Part shown: positions 26,607 through 34,668 of the stretch, one piece after another | Layout of the letters: each line of letters begins with the position of its first letter | How positions within the stretch are numbered: the first letter of the stretch is position 1 | Assembly (NCBI GenBank): GCA_020639075.1 | Contig: JACKHI010000001.1 | Span: 2,232,001 to 2,296,000 of the forward strand | DNA: 64,000 nucleotides | Reading direction: 5' to 3' | DNA from: Phycisphaerales bacterium | Lineage (GTDB): Bacteria; Planctomycetota; Phycisphaerae; UBA1845; UTPLA1 | The notes under the pieces: model-generated | What the model saw: the letters and a program-made list of their open reading frames with translations, nothing else | Told to the model about the DNA's origin: nothing | The model's database searches: none | Program-made: the position numbers and the translations under genes

Positions 26607-28922
26607 TCAGGTTGCTGTCGAATCAGGCGCGGCCGGCGGCGTTGCGGGGAGTGCCGGAAGTCCGACGGCCCGTTCGACGCGTTCGGCGATGTGGACGAGG
26701 CGGCCCATACACCTGGAATAGATCGCCACGAGCCGGTCCATCGTCTCGGTCGAGGCCATCATGACGTCGACGAAATTGTCTTCCGACGGCACTCGACAGG
26801 CGAGGAATTCAGACATCATGATCGAACCGCTCGCGTGTTCGAACGGGTAGTCGGCGCCATCGAAGACGAGGCGGGCCCCTTCGATTGTCGATCTTGATTC
26901 CCGGATCAGACGCTTCAGTATCGGAATCAGCCTCGGATAGAGTGCATCCACATCGGCATCCTGCGGCACATTCTGAATCAAGGCCGTGGCGGCGGACAAG
27001 TCTCGACCCGCGATCGGCAATTTCGACGCGCTCGTTTCGAAGCCGCGAACAATCGGGAGCAGCTTTTGAATCTCGGAAACGGGAGACTGCTCAAGCCGAA
27101 GTTTGTCGGCGACGGCCGGTACGCAGGCCAACTGCAGTGCAATCGTCAGCCGAGCTTTCAGCAGGTCCGTCATCGACGCCACTTTCGGTTGGACCGCATC
27201 AAGCGTCGCCTTGACCTCCTGGCGAGCAGCGGCGATCGCTTCATTGGACGACTTCGCGATTCCGAACGACTTGGTATCAATTCGCTTGAACCCGGCCTGA
27301 AGAAGCAATTCGGCCACGTGCAGATCCCGCATGCGATCCTGGGCGTTGGCGTAATCCGCAAAATAGCCCGCATATTTCGCAGCGGCAGCGTCGAATTGAG
27401 CCCGCAGTTTCTTCAGCTTGGCGACGCCGGCTCGCGGATCGGCCGGCGGTTCGATCCGAGAGACGGCAGGAATCGACGGCAGGAAGAGGTAATGGCAACC
27501 CGAGAAATACCGCATCGACGCCATCGCATCCTTGTTTGTCTGCGAGTGCTGCCGAAGCAGATCCTCCGTCGGAAATAAATTGTCGCGCGAAACCTTGAGA
27601 CCGAACTCTCGGCGATAGCTCGTCAGCGTCACGGCGTTGGCAATCATCCTGAAGTTGGCAAACAGCGCCGTCGCGGGCGCCTCGAGATGGAAGATGCCCT
27701 CGCTTGCACGCCGCTCGACTGCGTTCAGTCGCTTCCGGAACGAAGGATGCGTGCTGACAAGCCCCGTGCCCCTCGTCAGCGCATGATCGACAATCTTCCT
27801 GCGATCGGCCGGACTGATCGACTGCGACATGCCTGCGATCAGCAGCGGAACGTTGTCCGGCAGTCGCTTCTCCCGCCACGTGCCTTCCAGTTCACGATGC
27901 GCTTTGAGATCGGCAATCGTCAGGATATGCAACTCGCTGAGCGCCGCGCCGTAGGCCTTCGAACCCACGACATCGGTCGCAACGCGATCGGCATCGAATT
28001 CCATCTGCCGCAGAAACGCACAGCAGATGCAGTGTCCGCACACCATGAGGAGCCACAGGATTTTCCGATTGATCCACACGCCCAGCCGCGCGGCATAGAG
28101 AAAAATGCCCAACCGAAAATCAACATTCTGACTGCTCTGGGCAAGTTCCATATCCCAGGCGTCCCGCTCGTAGACGACGCGACTGAACCAGCCGTTGATG
28201 CCTCGAACGACGTAGGACAGCCGCATGCCGAAGCCCTGGGAGAAGTGCCCCAACTCGTGGGCCAGGATCCCCATGAACTGATCGAGCGGCAAGCCGGCTG
28301 CGAGGGGAAGACCGATGACGAGCGACATGTGCCGACCGAAGAAACTCACGATGCCCGAACGGAAGCCGGCCGCGGCGTTCAACTGGCAATCGACTTCGAT
28401 CTCCCGCGGCATCGGCGCGCCGATGGCGTCGCACAGTCGTTCGAGCACCTCGTAAAGCACGGGCTCCTGCGAGCGATCGAGCGTGAGGGGTTCGCGCTCA
28501 TGAACGCGCCGTGCGAAGATCGGCTTGAGCATGAAGACGATCATGACCGGTCCGATCAGAAACGGCGCGCCATAGACCAACAACAGAAAGATCTTGATGC
28601 GGATTGAACCGTGCATGTCGGCATAGATCCATGCGTTCTCAGTCGCGTGGTAGTAGATGCCGTATCCGACGAGCCCGATCAGGGAGATGTATGCAAGAGG
28701 GAGTAGCACCATCGCACTGGCGATGACTAGCAAACCGACGGCGTAGAAAAAACGAAAACGGAATCGCGGAATCCGACCCGTAAAGCAACTGACGATACGA
28801 CGCGAATCCGCAGCGCCGGCCGCCCCTGGCGGAATTCTGCCTGTTGTAGCCGATGCACTCGTCACTGGCGTGGCGATCCCTTCCTGACCCGTCGTCCTGT
28901 CACGCGGCAATCCGCGCGACAC
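26607..28922 (-). CDS. M48-family membrane metalloprotease
   Basis: A protein of up to 771 residues with two to three N-terminal hydrophobic segments (about 57-92 and 110-134) and an M48 peptidase domain. The zinc motif HELGH is at about 222-226, and MEFDADRVATD supplies the third ligand. The C-terminal half (about 400-771) is helical and unassigned. M48 proteases degrade or process membrane proteins. The start is uncertain: a GTG at 28922 lacks a ribosome binding site, while a GTG at 28865 has GGAAGGG 13 bases upstream; the first conserved sequence begins after both. Confidence 0.85.
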   Translation of the reverse strand: MSRGLPRDRTTGQEGIATPVTSASATTGRIPPGAAGAADSRRIVSCFTGRIPRFRFRFFYAVGLLVIASAMVLLPLAYISLIGLVGYGIYYHATENAWIYADMHGSIRIKIFLLLVYGAPFLIGPVMIVFMLKPIFARRVHEREPLTLDRSQEPVLYEVLERLCDAIGAPMPREIEVDCQLNAAAGFRSGIVSFFGRHMSLVIGLPLAAGLPLDQFMGILAHELGHFSQGFGMRLSYVVRGINGWFSRVVYERDAWDMELAQSSQNVDFRLGIFLYAARLGVWINRKILWLLMVCGHCICCAFLRQMEFDADRVATDVVGSKAYGAALSELHILTIADLKAHRELEGTWREKRLPDNVPLLIAGMSQSISPADRRKIVDHALTRGTGLVSTHPSFRKRLNAVERRASEGIFHLEAPATALFANFRMIANAVTLTSYRREFGLKVSRDNLFPTEDLLRQHSQTNKDAMASMRYFSGCHYLFLPSIPAVSRIEPPADPRAGVAKLKKLRAQFDAAAAKYAGYFADYANAQDRMRDLHVAELLLQAGFKRIDTKSFGIAKSSNEAIAAARQEVKATLDAVQPKVASMTDLLKARLTIALQLACVPAVADKLRLEQSPVSEIQKLLPIVRGFETSASKLPIAGRDLSAATALIQNVPQDADVDALYPRLIPILKRLIRESRSTIEGARLVFDGADYPFEHASGSIMMSEFLACRVPSEDNFVDVMMASTETMDRLVAIYSRCMGRLVHIAERVERAVGLPALPATPPAAPDSTAT

Positions 28923-29046
28923 GACGATTCTAAACGATGGGCCGATGCCGATTCCAGAACCGCTGTTTCGTATCGAGCGGTGGCGCGTAAGGCGATCGAT
29001 CGAGGTCGCAGGGACGCAACGCTTCCGTTCGGCTGAAATGATCGAA

Positions 29047-30693
29047 TCATCGTTGCTGTAAACAGCGACGGATCCGGTTCAGCGTCTTGTCGCGGCCGAG
29101 AAACACGAGGGTATCGCCGATGGCGGGACTGACGGGGCGACCCGCAACAGCCACGCGGATCGGCTGGGCCACGTCCCCCATCTTGGAGCCCGTCGACTCG
29201 CAGATGTTCTTCACGAACCCCTCGATTGCCTCCGCAGTCCACGGCTCGAGCGATTCGAGCTGAGGCAGCAGCGATTCGAGCATCGCGAAGCCTGCGCCGT
29301 CGTTTTTCGCAAGGACCTTTGCGACGGCCTTTTCATCGAAGACGACGGCATCGTCCGATTCGAACAGGATACCGGCCTTGGCGACGACATCGGGTAACGT
29401 TCGGAAGCCCCGGCAGGAATCGAGGACGCGGCCGAGCGTGGCGTCGTCGAGTGCGGCCATATGAGAATCGTTCAGCGTCGCCCAGTCCTTGAACGCCTCG
29501 ACGAGACGCTCCGTCGGCGCGGCGCTGCACCAGTCGAGGTTCATTGCAAGCAGTTTTTCGCGATCGAAGCGACCCGCCGTCTTGTTGATGCGATCCAGCG
29601 AAAATAGCTCGATCATCTCGTCGCGCGTCAGCTTTTCACGATCGCCGCCGGGTGACCAGCCGATGAGGACGATGAAGTTCAAGAGCGCTTCCGGCAAATA
29701 GCCCGACACGCGGAAGTCGTGGACGTCGATCTCTGGGATCGTCACGCCTGCAGCGGCTGCGAGCTTCGCGACCTGGTCCATGCTCAATTCCGCGTCGGCC
29801 TTCTTCTTGAGCCAACGCTCGACGGCGTCACTCGATGCGCCCGTCAGTTCGACGACCTGCGCGTCCGTCATGTTGTTCTGCTTGATTGCGTCCTTGACGC
29901 CCTGCCGCACGGCCTTGTGCTTGTCGCGTTTGGACATCTTCGTACCGTCGATGTTGAAGACGAGCGGCAGATGCGCGTACTTCGGCGTCGGTACGCCGAG
30001 AGCGCGCTGGATGAACACGTGTTTCGGCGTGTTGCCGAGATGCTCCTGCGCTCGCAGGACGTGCGTAATCTCCATGTGCGTATCATCCACAACGACGGCG
30101 AAGTGATACGTCGGCCAACCGTTGGACTTGACGATGACAAAGTCGTCCAGCTCTCCCGCCGCAAATGTCACATCGCCCAAAATCTCGTCGTGAATCGTGA
30201 TGGCCTCGTCGGGCACTTTGAACCGCACGACGACAGGACGACCCTCGGCGCGCGCCCTGTCGGCGTCAGCCGCCGTCGGCAACGGATCCGGCCGCGGATA
30301 CTTGAAGCCCGTCTTCGCGGCTTCAGCCTGCTTGCGGAGCACGTCTAATTCTTCGTTTGTGTCGAAGGCGTAATAGGCGTCGCCCGAAGCGAGCAGCTTT
30401 TGGCATGCCGCGTCGTAGGTATCGCGACGCTGGCTCTGGAAATAGGGACCGAATGCGCCGTCGACGCCGGGGCCTTCGTCGCAGTCGATGCCGAGCCAGC
30501 GCAGATCGTCGAGGATCTTCTGCTCAGCGCCGACGATGTTGCGATCGATGTCTGTGTCTTCGATTCGCAGTATGAACTTACCGTTGTTGCGTCGGCAGAA
30601 GAGATAGTTGAACAACGCAGATCGCGCTCCGCCGACGTGGAGATAGCCAGTCGGCGACGGTGCGAATCGGGCTCGGATGGTTTGACTTGTCAT
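29047..30693 (-). CDS. gltX: Glutamyl-tRNA synthetase with insertion
   Basis: A 548-residue class I synthetase that charges tRNA-Glu. It has the nucleotide-binding signature SPTGYLHVGG (about 13-22) and KMSKRD (252-257). In typical enzymes the segment GYLPEALLNF follows about 15 residues after KMSKR. Here about 70 extra residues (about 259-330), rich in Lys and Ala, lie between them. The anticodon-binding domain fills the C-terminus. Start ATG at 30693. The gene lies in a minus-strand run with the M48 protease and glnS. A minor alternative, a non-discriminating enzyme, is less likely since glnS is present. Confidence 0.96.
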   Translation of the reverse strand: MTSQTIRARFAPSPTGYLHVGGARSALFNYLFCRRNNGKFILRIEDTDIDRNIVGAEQKILDDLRWLGIDCDEGPGVDGAFGPYFQSQRRDTYDAACQKLLASGDAYYAFDTNEELDVLRKQAEAAKTGFKYPRPDPLPTAADADRARAEGRPVVVRFKVPDEAITIHDEILGDVTFAAGELDDFVIVKSNGWPTYHFAVVVDDTHMEITHVLRAQEHLGNTPKHVFIQRALGVPTPKYAHLPLVFNIDGTKMSKRDKHKAVRQGVKDAIKQNNMTDAQVVELTGASSDAVERWLKKKADAELSMDQVAKLAAAAGVTIPEIDVHDFRVSGYLPEALLNFIVLIGWSPGGDREKLTRDEMIELFSLDRINKTAGRFDREKLLAMNLDWCSAAPTERLVEAFKDWATLNDSHMAALDDATLGRVLDSCRGFRTLPDVVAKAGILFESDDAVVFDEKAVAKVLAKNDGAGFAMLESLLPQLESLEPWTAEAIEGFVKNICESTGSKMGDVAQPIRVAVAGRPVSPAIGDTLVFLGRDKTLNRIRRCLQQR

Positions 30694-30992
30694 ATTACGA
30701 GGCAGCTTTCAGTGTTCTTGTCATGCGCATTCAGCGGAATCCGTGGCCCGGCCTGCAGGCTGGGAAAGCGAATGGCGCTCGATAATGAGGCAACGCTCCA
30801 CGTCATACACAACACAGTCTTCTAACGCAATTCGCTTCCCCAAGCCATGGCCTGGGCCACGGGGGCGAATCGATAATCGAAAATACGCGAAGATTCGAAC
30901 ATACGCGGGTACCGCTCCCTGGCGGTCGCGGCTCTGTCATTCGTGGCTCTGATTGTTGCGGCCCTGAACTTTGTGGCTATTTTCGATGCGGC
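30694..30992. other. Intergenic, 299 bp
   Basis: No gene is evident between guaA's end and gltX's start. A small hairpin (ACCGCTCCCTGGCGGT, about 30910-30925) resembles dispersed palindromic elements but occurs once here. The gltX promoter should lie in the right-hand part of its upstream side; no boxes stood out. Confidence 0.4.
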
Positions 30993-32543
30993 TTATTCCC
31001 ATTCGATCGTCGCAGGCGGCTTGCTCGTGATGTCGTAGACGACCCGATTGACGCCCTTCACTTCGTTCGTGATCCGCGTCGAGATCGCCGACAGTACACT
31101 CGGATCGATGTGGACCCAGTCGGCCGTCATGAAGTCCTTCGACTCCACGAAGCGGACGGCGACGACGTGCTGATCCGCATAGGATCTCCCGTCGCCCATG
31201 ACGCCAACGCTGGAGACCGGCAGCAGCACGCCGAACGCCTGGGCGATCTTGCGATACCAGCCCGACGCCGTGATCTCCTCGATGATGATCGTGTCCGCCT
31301 TACGGAGCAGTTCGCAGCGTTCGTGCGTGACTTCACCGATGATCCGCACAGCCAGCCCAGGCCCTGGGAACGGATGACGCCATACCATCTCTTCCGGCAA
31401 GCCCAGCAACTCTCCGATGATGCGGACTTCGTCCTTGAACAAATCCCGCAGGGGTTCAATCAATTCAAATCCGAGCTCTTCCGGCAGGCCCCCGACATTG
31501 TGATGCAGCTTGATGTTGGCGGCCGTGCCCGCGGCGGAATGCCCGGACTCGATCACATCCGGATAGAGCGTCCCCTGTGCCAGAAAGTGGGCGTTCCTGA
31601 TCGACTTCGCCTCTTCCTTGAAGACGTCCACAAACTCGTGTCCGATGCGAATGCGCTTCTCCTGCGGATCCGATACCCCCGCAAGCCGCGACAGGAACCG
31701 ATCGGCGGCGTCCACAACGTGGAGATCCATCTTGAAGTGGCCTTCAAAGACCGATCGCACGCGCATCCGCTCATTCGCACGGAGCAGGCCGTTGTCCACG
31801 AAAATCGGCGTAACCTGCCCCGGAATCGCACGATGAAGCAGCGCCGCCGTCACCGACGAATCGACGCCGCCGGATAGACCGCAGATGACGCGATCATCGG
31901 GCTTAACCTTCGCGCGAATCTGTTCGACATGAGAGTCGATAATGGAGCCCGGGTTCCACGTACCGCTGGCGCCGCAAATTTCGTAGAGAAAGTTGCGAAG
32001 TAGCTGACCGCCCTCGGGGGTATGCGTGACTTCTGGATGGAACTGCACGCCGAAGACGGGCCTCGACGCGTGGCGAACGATGGCGTTTTCGCAATTGGCC
32101 GTGCTGGCGAGGACTTTGAACTCCGCGCCGAGCCCCGTCACTTTGTCGCCATGCGACATCCAGACGTTCGTGTGCTTAGGCACGTGACGGACGAACGCAT
32201 CGTCGCCAGTGAGCGTCAGCGCCGCGCGGCCATACTCCCGCGCCCCCGCCGCCTCGACGCACGATCCGAACCCTTCACAAGCGACCTGCATGCCGTAGCA
32301 GATGCCGAGAATCGGCACGCCGAGATCGAAAATCGCCGGATCCGGCTTCGGCGCCTCGCCTTCGTATGTGCTGGCCGGACCGCCGGAAAGGATGATCCCG
32401 ATGACGTTGTGCTCGCGCAGGGTTTCGGGGGCAACCTTCGGTGCAAAAATGACGGAATGCACCTGATTCTCGCGCACGCGACGAGCGATGAGCTGGAGGA
32501 ACTGGGAGCCGAAATCGAGGATGGCGATCGTCGGGTGGTTCAT
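30993..32543 (-). CDS. guaA: GMP synthase (glutamine-hydrolysing)
   Basis: A 516-residue enzyme that aminates XMP to GMP with glutamine and ATP in purine synthesis. The N-terminal class I glutamine amidotransferase domain has GICYGMQ with the nucleophile Cys, and FHPEV with the catalytic His/Glu. The ATP-pyrophosphatase domain has the P-loop SGGVDSS. The C-terminal dimerisation domain ends in KPPATIEWE, as in other GuaA proteins. I start at the ATG at 32543 because MNHPTIAILDFGSQ matches the family N-terminus; ten codons upstream are unlikely. Length is typical. Confidence 0.98.
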   Translation of the reverse strand: MNHPTIAILDFGSQFLQLIARRVRENQVHSVIFAPKVAPETLREHNVIGIILSGGPASTYEGEAPKPDPAIFDLGVPILGICYGMQVACEGFGSCVEAAGAREYGRAALTLTGDDAFVRHVPKHTNVWMSHGDKVTGLGAEFKVLASTANCENAIVRHASRPVFGVQFHPEVTHTPEGGQLLRNFLYEICGASGTWNPGSIIDSHVEQIRAKVKPDDRVICGLSGGVDSSVTAALLHRAIPGQVTPIFVDNGLLRANERMRVRSVFEGHFKMDLHVVDAADRFLSRLAGVSDPQEKRIRIGHEFVDVFKEEAKSIRNAHFLAQGTLYPDVIESGHSAAGTAANIKLHHNVGGLPEELGFELIEPLRDLFKDEVRIIGELLGLPEEMVWRHPFPGPGLAVRIIGEVTHERCELLRKADTIIIEEITASGWYRKIAQAFGVLLPVSSVGVMGDGRSYADQHVVAVRFVESKDFMTADWVHIDPSVLSAISTRITNEVKGVNRVVYDITSKPPATIEWE

Positions 32544-32639
32544 GTAGACATGGTATCTCGATGAGCCGCCCACGCAACGGACTCATGCGCGTGTTCACCG
32601 TTGAAAACGGAGCCCTGCGCCGGAGTCAATCGTCGCCGT

Positions 32640-33983
32640 CTACTCCAGAATCGCCCCCAGAAAGGCAGCGACGTCCAGACCATTCCGCTGTCCGTCACCG
32701 TTCAGGTCCGATCGCGCCACGTGGGCCGGGTCCATCGGGGACCCCAACAGGACCGCGACGAGCGCCGAGGCGTCATCCAAATCGACATCACCGTCATCGT
32801 CGATATCACCGCTGGTCGCTTGATGCAGACGAATCGACAACGTGCTCGAAATCAAAGAGAAGTAATTGCCGACGGCAAACACCTCATCGCCGGCAACGCA
32901 GGCGCCATGAAACCACTCACCCGAGCCGCCTGTGGCCGGTGCGGAAACTGTCTGCCACGAGAATCCGTCATAGTGCATCAGCAGCGGTCTCGGATTTCCA
33001 TCAGCATCTCCGTCAGTCCCGGCCGCCCAAATGTCATTGCTCGCGCGTGCGGCGACACCTTCAAGTCGGCCGTGGCCGTCCGGGAGGACCGGCAAGGTTG
33101 CAGCCGTCCACGACGAACCGTCCCAATGGACAGCGTACGGTTGATCGCCGATGGATGTTGTCATGCATTGACCCACCGCCCAAACGTCATCCGTCGCAAC
33201 CATAGCAATGTCGTGTACCTCACAACCGAACTCCGCCTGCGGGAGTGCCATCGTATTCCATTCCGAACCATCCCAATGCGAGGCAATGGACATGAAGATC
33301 CCCAGGCCCGGGTTGTTGAATCCGCCGGCCCAGATGTCGTCCGACGCAACGCCGTGAACAGCTTCGAACTGGATGCCGCCGAAGCCCATGTTGTCGATAG
33401 CGATGGGAGTCCAACTCGAACCATCGTAATGCGCAACGAGCGCCGGATATCCCTGGCCACCCTGTGTGATAACCCCCAGGGCCCATACGTCGTCGGACGC
33501 CTGCATGTGGACCGCAGTTGCGTATGATACGGGAAGATCCGCCGAGCTTGAGTCCTCGGCCCAGTTCGTACCGTTCCAGTGGATGAGAAATGGTTCGTTA
33601 TTCGGGCCGAAAGTCTTTCTGCCCACGGCCCAGGCATCGTTGAGCCCGATGGTGCTAACGTCGTACAATTGGTTCGTCTGGAGCATTGTGTTCGGATTCG
33701 GCGCGTTGAAGATCGTCCAGGTTGTGCCGTCCCATCGCATGACGAGCGTGTCAAGTCTGTCGAGGATCGAGTTTGACGACGAACCGACGGCCCAGACATT
33801 CTGCGGCGATGTTGCGTCAACTCCGGTTAGCGTATTGATGAAGCTCCCGGCATTGGGACTGGGCTCGAAACTCCAGCCTTCACCCGCTGACGCCTCCAGC
33901 GCCACCACGAACAGGATGGCGATGCAGGCGGATTGCCCGAAGGACTGACTAAACTGAAGCTGTCTTGGATTGAGTTGTCGCAT
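32640..33983 (-). CDS. Secreted seven-bladed beta-propeller with dockerin-like EF-hand tail
   Basis: A 447-residue exported protein. AGGAG precedes the ATG at 33983; the signal peptide ends near ALEASAG. Seven repeats carry a DVWAVG-type motif (NVWAVG, DAWAVG, DVWALG, DIWAGG, DVWAVG, DIWAAG, EVFAVG), most followed by W-D-G-S-x-W, which fits a seven-bladed propeller. The C-terminus has two Ca-binding-like loops, DIDDDGDVDLDD and DLNGDGQRNGLD, as in dockerin type I modules common in planctomycete surface proteins. Likely a cell-surface or secreted binding protein; ligand unknown. Divergent from the ECF sigma gene at 34089. Confidence 0.85.
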   Translation of the reverse strand: MRQLNPRQLQFSQSFGQSACIAILFVVALEASAGEGWSFEPSPNAGSFINTLTGVDATSPQNVWAVGSSSNSILDRLDTLVMRWDGTTWTIFNAPNPNTMLQTNQLYDVSTIGLNDAWAVGRKTFGPNNEPFLIHWNGTNWAEDSSSADLPVSYATAVHMQASDDVWALGVITQGGQGYPALVAHYDGSSWTPIAIDNMGFGGIQFEAVHGVASDDIWAGGFNNPGLGIFMSIASHWDGSEWNTMALPQAEFGCEVHDIAMVATDDVWAVGQCMTTSIGDQPYAVHWDGSSWTAATLPVLPDGHGRLEGVAARASNDIWAAGTDGDADGNPRPLLMHYDGFSWQTVSAPATGGSGEWFHGACVAGDEVFAVGNYFSLISSTLSIRLHQATSGDIDDDGDVDLDDASALVAVLLGSPMDPAHVARSDLNGDGQRNGLDVAAFLGAILE

Positions 33984-34088
33984 GAGTGAATCTCCTGTTG
34001 TCAGGCGCCATCGCAGAGGCGCAGCGGACCGTTACAGGCACTAAGCGACGTTTCGACGACGAGCCTGCCAACATCAGGGAGTTTTTTC

Positions 34089-34667
34089 GTGAGCGGCCCA
34101 TCCGACCGATCTTCCGAAGTCACGCGGCTCGTGAATTCTGTCGGACAAGGAGGCCCGGAAGCGACCGACGCCCTGTTTCCGCTCGTATACGACGAATTGC
34201 GGCGCTTGGCGCAACAACAGCTCGCAGCCGAACGGCCGGGGCACACGCTTCAGGCAACGGCACTGGTTCACGAAGCCTATCTGAAGCTCGTCGGTCCCGA
34301 CGGCCCGGCCTGGGAGAATCGACGCCACTTTTTCTTGGCAGCCGCCAGGGCGATTCGTCGCATTCTGATAGACCACGCCCGGACGCGGGATCGCGACAAG
34401 CGCGGTGGCGGCGCCCAGGTGAAAACGCTGCTCGAGAACGATGCCACGACGCCCGGACTGGACCTGGACGTATTCGCGCTCGACGACGCGCTTGCGCGAC
34501 TTTCAGAAGAAGATCGGCAGATCGCCGAAGTCGTGGAACTGCGATTCTTCGCCGGCCTGAGCGTTGAGGAGACCGCGCTCGCAATGGGAACGTCCGCAAG
34601 AACGATCGCGCGGCATTGGCAATTCGCGCGCGTCTGGCTGAATCGCGCCTTGTCTGACGGAGATTGA
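34089..34667 (+). CDS. ECF sigma factor of the TIGR02999 type
   Basis: A 192-residue sigma factor with a GTG start preceded by GGGAG about eight bases upstream. The segments LFPLVYDELRRLAQQQLAAE and HTLQATALVHEAYLKL are the hallmark of the TIGR02999 group found in Acidobacteria and Planctomycetes. Region 4 has LSVEETALAMGTSARTIARHW. One base separates its stop from the start of the TPR kinase gene, so the two are coupled. In this group no classical anti-sigma factor is usually present; the adjacent kinase may control activity by phosphorylation. Confidence 0.93.
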   Translation: MSGPSDRSSEVTRLVNSVGQGGPEATDALFPLVYDELRRLAQQQLAAERPGHTLQATALVHEAYLKLVGPDGPAWENRRHFFLAAARAIRRILIDHARTRDRDKRGGGAQVKTLLENDATTPGLDLDVFALDDALARLSEEDRQIAEVVELRFFAGLSVEETALAMGTSARTIARHWQFARVWLNRALSDGD

Positions 34668-34668
34668 C

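Noticed and set aside
25431..26897. 488-codon plus-strand frame over glnS
   Set aside because: glnS is unambiguous on the other strand; this frame crosses from it into the M48 gene without regard to gene boundaries.
30906..30930. Hairpin ACCGCTCCCTGGCGGT as another dispersed repeat
   Set aside because: Only one copy was seen in this window, so it cannot be called a repeat from the data here.
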